Translations under genes and position numbers: made by a program
The notes under the pieces: model-generated
The model's input: the letters and a program-made list of their open reading frames with translations, nothing else
Databases searched by the model: none
What the model was told of the DNA's origin: nothing
Assembly: GCF_000284515.1 (NCBI RefSeq)
Contig: NC_017668.1
Coordinates: forward strand, 3,162,001-3,226,000
Reading direction: 5' to 3'
DNA length: 64,000 nt
From: Halobacillus halophilus DSM 2266
Lineage (GTDB): Bacteria > Bacillota > Bacilli > Bacillales > Halobacillaceae
Part shown: positions 58,685 to 64,000 of the stretch, piece after piece
Position numbering within the stretch: position 1 is the stretch's first letter
Layout of the letters: each line of letters begins with the position of its first letter

Positions 58685-58858
58685 CTATTCCTTCACTTTT
58701 TCGCCGTCCTTATGATCTAACTTTTTTATTTCCAGCTCTATCTTCTTCTCTTCAATTTCCAGTTCTTTCTTTTTAAGGTCATTGTCTATTTTTTTGACAT
58801 ATCCATAATAGATAAGAGAAAAACCAACAATGATTGTAATGTAGAAGAATAAATCAAT
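58685..58858 (-). CDS. Small helix-plus-coiled-coil membrane protein with an apparent ATT start
   Basis: A 57-residue frame: one membrane helix (DLFFYITIIVGFSLIYYGY) and then a strongly heptad-like Glu/Lys/Leu/Ile coiled coil (DLKKKELEIEEKKIELEIK), a pattern that does not arise by chance. No ATG, GTG or TTG exists in frame at the start. ATT 58856-58858 is preceded by AGGGGGTGG at about 4-5 nt, so it would be an AUU start (known for infC) or a mutated ATG. It is similar in plan to the protein at 40351. Function unknown. Confidence 0.6.
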   Translation of the reverse strand: MDLFFYITIIVGFSLIYYGYVKKIDNDLKKKELEIEEKKIELEIKKLDHKDGEKVKE

Positions 58859-59063
58859 CGTTCCACCCCCTGATTTAATAGTTTTATAACCATCCCCTAT
58901 TCACTTACGATCTTTCTATTCGTCCTTCTTTACGATTAGATTCCAGTATTGGTTGCAAAAAGAACAAAGTTTTCACAAATAAATTACTCATGAGGCCGTG
59001 TGTCCATTTCCATTAAATCCGAGTTTACCAAGTTAAGAATATTTTTTGAACAAAATGTGAACA

Positions 59064-59077
59064 AGAAAACGCTTGCA
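59064..59077. promoter_or_regulatory. cre-like site upstream of ldh
   Basis: AGAAAACGCTTGCA matches the cre consensus at 12 of 14 positions. Confidence 0.45.
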
Positions 59078-59086
59078 TTTTACTAA

Positions 59087-60169
<1,083 letters not shown>

Positions 60170-60197
60170 ATTATTCGCAGAAAAGAGTTGATCGTCC

Positions 60198-61823
60198 ATG
60201 TGGTTACAGCAGTATGATCCGTTCGGAAATGTATTTTTGAGTGCGCTGATCGCAGCTCTGCCTATCTTTTTCTTCTTTTTAGCACTGACACGCTTTAGAA
60301 TGAAAGGGATTTTAGCTGCTTTCCTCACGCTTGCATTAAGTATTCTCGTATCCATTGTATTCTTTGACATGCCGATCACAAAAGCTGTTTCAGCATCCCT
60401 GCACGGTGTAGTTAACGGACTGTGGCCGATCGGTTACATTGTCATCATGGCGGTCTGGCTGTATAAGATCGCCGTTCGCACAGGGAAATTTAAAGTGATT
60501 CGATCCAGTATTGCGAACATCTCCCAGGATCAGCGTCTTCAGCTGCTTTTAATCGGATTCAGCTTTAACGCGTTCCTCGAAGGTGCAGCTGGATTCGGTG
60601 TACCGATTGCCATTAGTGCGGCTCTTCTTGTAGAACTGGGATTCCGCCCGTTGAAAGCAGCGGCTCTGTGCCTGATCGCAAACGCTGCTTCCGGCGCATT
60701 TGGCGCGATCGGGATTCCTGTTATTGTAGGAGCACAGATGGGAAATCTGGAAACGATGGAGCTTTCCAGAACACTCGCCTACATTCTTCCGATGATTTCC
60801 TTCGCTATTCCATTTTCACTCGTGTTCATTCTAAGCGGAGTAAAAGGAATAAAAGAAACCTTACCTGCACTGCTGGTCGTCAGTGGGATTTATACAGGAG
60901 CTCAACTTTTCACTATTCTTTTCCTTGGACCTGAGCTTGCGAACATTCTTGCTGCCTTATTAAGTATGGCCGGACTGGCTTTATTCCTGAGGAAATGGCA
61001 GCCGAAAACCATTCACCGTGAGGAGAACGCACCAGACATTCAACAGGGCGAATCCTACAGCGTCAAAGAAATCATTAAAGCGTGGTCACCGTTCTATATC
61101 CTTACAGCCACCATTACCGTCTGGAGCTTGCCTTCCTTTAAAGCACTATTCAGCGAAGGCGGACTATTAGAGAAAACAACGACCTTTATTCCTGTTCCTT
61201 TTCTACATCAGGAGATTCAAAAAGCACCGCCCATTGCACCGGATACGGTAGCTTTAGATGCTCTCTTTAAATTAGACTTGATATCTGCGACTGGGACCGC
61301 GATATTAGTGGCTGTACTCCTTACTGGATTATTCAGTTCAGCGATCACCCTGCCGCAAGGGATGGATTCTTTAAAATTAACCATCCAGGATTTGTGGATT
61401 CCCGTTTTGACTATTTGTTTCGTCATGGGCTTCGCGAATTTATCCAACTTCGCTGGTTTGAGTTCAGCCATTGGACTGGCCTTAGCGAAAACTGGCGCCC
61501 TATTTCCTCTCTTCAGTCCTATTCTCGGCTGGCTCGGTGTGTTCATAACGGGTTCTGTCGTCAGTAACAACGCGTTGTTCGGCCATTTACAGGTGGTCAC
61601 AGGGAATCAAATCATGGCAAACCCGGCGCTGTTACTCGCTGCTAATACGGCCGGCGGAGTTATGGCCAAGCTGATTTCCCCTCAATCCATCGCGATTGCG
61701 ACGGCAGCCGTAAAACAAACAGGACAGGAGTCTACCTTGTTTAAAATGACCCTGAAGTACAGCCTGGGATTATTAATTATCGTTTGTCTAGCTACATTCC
61801 TGTTATCATTTACCGGGATATAA
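60198..61823 (+). CDS. lctP: L-lactate permease
   Basis: A 541-residue membrane protein with about 12-14 helices of the LctP family: [58 protein letters not shown] and [17 protein letters not shown]. It moves lactate with protons across the membrane and here, behind ldh, probably exports fermentation lactate. It shares the Rex-controlled transcript with ldh. Uptake for growth on lactate is the alternative. Confidence 0.96.
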   Translation: MWLQQYDPFGNVFLSALIAALPIFFFFLALTRFRMKGILAAFLTLALSILVSIVFFDMPITKAVSASLHGVVNGLWPIGYIVIMAVWLYKIAVRTGKFKVIRSSIANISQDQRLQLLLIGFSFNAFLEGAAGFGVPIAISAALLVELGFRPLKAAALCLIANAASGAFGAIGIPVIVGAQMGNLETMELSRTLAYILPMISFAIPFSLVFILSGVKGIKETLPALLVVSGIYTGAQLFTILFLGPELANILAALLSMAGLALFLRKWQPKTIHREENAPDIQQGESYSVKEIIKAWSPFYILTATITVWSLPSFKALFSEGGLLEKTTTFIPVPFLHQEIQKAPPIAPDTVALDALFKLDLISATGTAILVAVLLTGLFSSAITLPQGMDSLKLTIQDLWIPVLTICFVMGFANLSNFAGLSSAIGLALAKTGALFPLFSPILGWLGVFITGSVVSNNALFGHLQVVTGNQIMANPALLLAANTAGGVMAKLISPQSIAIATAAVKQTGQESTLFKMTLKYSLGLLIIVCLATFLLSFTGI

Positions 61824-61830
61824 TAGATCC

Positions 61831-61865
61831 TTCACACCACCCGTTTACTAAACGGGTGGTGTGGT
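61831..61865 (+). terminator. Terminator of ldh-lctP
   Basis: CACACCACCCGTTTA pairs perfectly with TAAACGGGTGGTGTG. It may also serve the convergent gene at 61866. Confidence 0.88.
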
Positions 61866-62345
61866 CTAGAACGAGCCTTCGTTTTTTTCAGGTACTGTAT
61901 GCATACGATTTCCGTATCTCTCCTGAAATTCTTTAATGATTATATCCGCATCGTGATCGGTTACGTTTTCTAAATAGATTTCTTCCTCTTCCCCGCTTTC
62001 TTTCCGAATCGTCAGCACATCCCCAACCTGCTGTACCCGCTTCACATCCTTATCAGCCGCTCGCCATCTTGGATCGGCAATACCGCGACGAATATCGATG
62101 GCCTGGTCTTCGAATCGAATGTAATCCCGCTCCGGCATTTTCAAGTAATAAATCATTTGCCAGGTACTGATCACGGCCACCCCTCCGGTTAAATACACCA
62201 AAAACTCTTCCGCACTTCCGTTCAGAAACAAGATCATAAATAATATAGAAATTTGGGTGAGCATATTGATCATAGATCCACGTGCCTTCTTTTTCCAAAT
62301 GGATGTATTGCTGTACTGAATGCTCCATTCACTGATCATCATCAC
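61866..62345 (-). CDS. Membrane protein of unknown function (PH-like tail)
   Basis: A 159-residue protein with two membrane helices (about 28-45 and 48-68) and a soluble C-terminal part (about 75-150) of alternating strands (YIRFEDQAIDIRRG, VLTIRKESGEEEEIYLENV), similar in plan to PH-domain-like bacterial membrane proteins. The first residues are poorly supported: there is no clear ribosome site at 62345, and ATG codons at residues 25 and 28 are alternatives. Function unknown. Confidence 0.6.
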   Translation of the reverse strand: MMMISEWSIQYSNTSIWKKKARGSMINMLTQISILFMILFLNGSAEEFLVYLTGGVAVISTWQMIYYLKMPERDYIRFEDQAIDIRRGIADPRWRAADKDVKRVQQVGDVLTIRKESGEEEEIYLENVTDHDADIIIKEFQERYGNRMHTVPEKNEGSF

Positions 62346-62661
62346 AAGTCATAAAAACTTTCTCTCCAATCCTTAATTTGCGCAGAGTTATTTCAATCTT
62401 CCCTAGTCTGCTTTCATTCTTATTACGTACAAAATGAATGAATTGTTTCAGATTTTCGTGGATTATCCTTTAATAATGAAAGTACATACCTCTTTTGTCT
62501 ATGTATCCAATTCCAATTTTCTTTAATATGGAGCGTATTATTATAGATTTTCTAACTACAAATTATGCAATTTTAAGGGGAGGACACATCCTGAAGATTA
62601 AAACTTCGTCATATATTAAAGAGAGCGAACCTATTTTTTTATAGATTCGCCCCTGACTTAT
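62346..62661. other. Intergenic region with a hairpin, no gene
   Basis: About 316 bp without a supported gene. A hairpin GCGAACCTAT/ATAGATTCGC at 62624-62650 lies about 12 bases past the stop of the VOC gene (minus strand) and may end it. Confidence 0.5.
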
Positions 62662-63156
62662 TTAGTAAGCGCCTTCCGAATAAGTTAGTTCATAACTGTG
62701 CGTGTAGATCTCAAAAATGTTACCAAAAGGATCCTCTACATACACCATCTTAAACGGCTTCTCCCCAGGATAATATTCGCGGATTGGCATACGCTGCTTC
62801 CCGCCATGCTGTTTGATTTTTTCAACAATGCCTTCGATGTCCGGATCTTGAATACAGAAATGGAAGATCCCTGTTTTCCAGTATTCAAAGTTATTTTCCG
62901 GCTGCTCATTCTCCGGAAATTCAAAAAGTTCGATTCCGATCCGATCCCCTGTGGCTAAATGAGCAATTCTAAACTCCTCCCACTCACTGCCGAAGACGTC
63001 ACGGCACATTTGGCCAATCGGTGTATCATCATTTTTCACCTCTGAAGGCTCCATAATGACATACCAGCCAAATACATGTGTATAAAATTGAACTGCTTCA
63101 TCCAGATTAGGTACGGATAATCCTATATGAGAAAATGCTCTCGGATAAGTGTGCAT
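62662..63156 (-). CDS. VOC/glyoxalase-family protein
   Basis: A 164-residue VOC protein (FSHIGLSVPNLDEAVQFY start, IGIELFEFPE, GIFHFCIQDPDIEGIV, VEDPFGNIFEIYTH end), the paired-module fold with His/Glu metal-type positions. The start is ATG 63156 with GAGGAGG upstream; the 33 codons of open frame upstream are unlikely. It is divergent from an HxlR-type regulator, an arrangement typical of electrophile- or quinone-detoxifying VOC enzymes. The substrate is inferred from context only. Confidence 0.88.
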   Translation of the reverse strand: MHTYPRAFSHIGLSVPNLDEAVQFYTHVFGWYVIMEPSEVKNDDTPIGQMCRDVFGSEWEEFRIAHLATGDRIGIELFEFPENEQPENNFEYWKTGIFHFCIQDPDIEGIVEKIKQHGGKQRMPIREYYPGEKPFKMVYVEDPFGNIFEIYTHSYELTYSEGAY

Positions 63157-63246
63157 ACTAACGTTCCTCCTCGTTTCATTTTTTGTACAACATCCATTAT
63201 AATTTTTAGTAATAGACGATGTAAGTATGCACTTTTTAGTGAGACA

Positions 63247-63262
63247 CTTACTCAAAAGTAAG
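63247..63262. promoter_or_regulatory. Candidate HxlR operator
   Basis: CTTACT-CAAA-AGTAAG, a perfect 6-4-6 inverted repeat 17 bases before the regulator ATG. A second pair, GTAAGT and ACTTAC, lies further into the divergent intergenic region. Confidence 0.6.
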
Positions 63263-63279
63263 GAAGGACGGTATAGAAA

Positions 63280-63615
63280 ATGGATGCTCCAATGGATAAC
63301 GACGGAAAATTGAAATGTTCGATCGAATATACATTAAAGAAAATAGGCGGCAAGTGGAAAACGGTCATCTTATGGCACCTGAATGTAGATGGAACTCTTC
63401 GGTACAATGCCTTAAGAAGATTACTTCCCGGCGTCTCGCATAAAGTCTTAAGTCAGCAGCTTAAAGAGCTTGAGGAGGATGGTTTTATTCATCGAGTACA
63501 GTTTAACAGTATTCCTCCCAAAGTAGAGTACTCGATTACAGACTTCGGTAAGACGCTGATGCCGATTCTTGAGCAGATGCACGTATGGGGTACGGAACAT
63601 GGTTCTTTAGAATAA
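63280..63615 (+). CDS. HxlR-family winged-helix regulator (YodB-like)
   Basis: A 111-residue regulator with the HxlR hallmarks: C-SIEYTLKKIGGKWKTVIL, LRYNALRRLLPGVSHKVLSQQLKELEEDG and YSITDFGKTLMPIL. The single Cys (residue 13), just before the first helix, corresponds to the redox-sensing N-terminal Cys of YodB/CatR, which respond to quinones and diamide. It is divergent from the VOC gene and probably controls it. GAAGG upstream of ATG is modest. Confidence 0.93.
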   Translation: MDAPMDNDGKLKCSIEYTLKKIGGKWKTVILWHLNVDGTLRYNALRRLLPGVSHKVLSQQLKELEEDGFIHRVQFNSIPPKVEYSITDFGKTLMPILEQMHVWGTEHGSLE

Positions 63616-63649
63616 GCCAATTATCTTTGTTTTTTCCTTCACTCTGCTT

Positions 63650-63699
63650 AAAAAAAGAATGACCGTGCTTACCAATGAGCCCGGTCATTCTTTTTTTCA
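63650..63699 (+). terminator. Terminator of the HxlR gene
   Basis: AAAAAAGAATGACCG pairs with CGGTCATTCTTTTTT around a 16-nt loop. Confidence 0.88.
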
Positions 63700-63817
63700 T
63701 TTAATCATTCTGTAGTTGGGGTTATTTGATTGTAAGGAAGGCTAAATAGTTTGAGGTAAGAATCATAGCTTGTAATGATTCGTAAACATTATGATTTTGT
63801 AAAGGGAGAGTACGAGT

Positions 63818-64000
63818 ATGAGAAAGTTTGTTTATTTGGTTCTATTATTAACTTTAGCGGCCTGTCAGCCCGGGGACACGGAAACTTCTAATTCCAATTC
63901 TGAGTCCAGCTCAGGCTCTGCTAAAGCTCAAAGTGAAAGCAAGGACGTTTTAGAGGAAAGGCCCACTGTAACCTTTACATACAAAGGAGAAGAAATTGAG
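63818..64000 (+). CDS. Lipoprotein, 3' end beyond the window
   Basis: The first 61 codons of a lipoprotein: a signal (MRKFVYLVLLLTLAAC, Cys at 16), then a Ser/Asn/Glu-rich linker and the start of a folded part (PTVTFTYKGEEIE). AAAGGGAGAG lies about 8 nt before ATG. The frame is open to the window's end. The function cannot be judged. Confidence 0.82.
   Translation, partial: MRKFVYLVLLLTLAACQPGDTETSNSNSESSSGSAKAQSESKDVLEERPTVTFTYKGEEIE

Overview
The window looks like a low-to-medium GC, spore-forming, probably halophilic or marine member of the Bacillaceae (Halobacillus/Virgibacillus-like). Supporting signs are strong AGGAGG-type ribosome binding sites, many GTG and TTG starts, sporulation genes (spo0M, spore-coat transglutaminase tgl), many acidic secreted proteins and lipoproteins, SLH domains, and the GC-rich intergenic repeats common in this family. 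This assignment rests on gene content alone. I saw no rRNA, tRNA, CRISPR array, prophage or complete insertion sequence.

Region 1-7200: the 3' end of an M20 amidohydrolase, a broken NERD-domain gene, an aldo/keto reductase, an Lrp-type regulator with an overlapping aminotransferase, an SLH/NlpC-P60 wall protein whose second catalytic domain has lost its key residues, and an orphan sigma-70-like factor. Region 7300-19700: a beta-glucan (laminarin/lichenan) utilisation locus. It has a 1000-residue secreted GH16 glucanase, a LacI regulator, and an operon for a sugar-binding lipoprotein, two ABC permeases and a GH1 beta-glucosidase, tied together by six GAAA-(CCGG/GCGC/CCGC)-TTTC operators. No ATPase gene is present. 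Inside it lies a secreted double cyanophycinase-like protein behind a good sigma-54 (-24/-12) promoter candidate. Region 19800-25500: an LCP protein, a lysozyme-like protein, an old-yellow-enzyme reductase, a compound repeat and a membrane protein of unknown function.

Region 25500-30100: an arsRBC operon next to an XRE regulator/mini-membrane-protein pair behind an ArsR-like palindrome, then tgl and a small repeat-containing membrane protein. Region 30200-35100: a poly-gamma-glutamate capsule operon in the order capB-capC-capA-capD-capE (pgs/cap). Region 35600-42300: a DMT-Crp/Fnr-DMT operon, a ZIP metal transporter, hemerythrin and VOC proteins, small membrane proteins and a short-chain fatty acid transporter with a perfect cre. 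Region 42400-48060: two more copies of the compound repeat flank spo0M (sigma-W-type promoter), a MerR/SRPBCC pair, a methyltransferase and small genes.

Region 48064-53100 holds the most unusual system. A TetR regulator is divergent from an RND efflux pump, and the pump carries a complete TetR-like protein, apparently homologous to its neighbour, fused to its cytoplasmic C-terminus; two palindromic operators lie between them. Region 53100-64000: an MFS transporter, lipoproteins, two alpha/beta hydrolases, two small membrane genes lacking ATG starts (one probably AUU), an ldh-lctP lactate operon under two Rex boxes, a divergent VOC/HxlR pair and a truncated lipoprotein.
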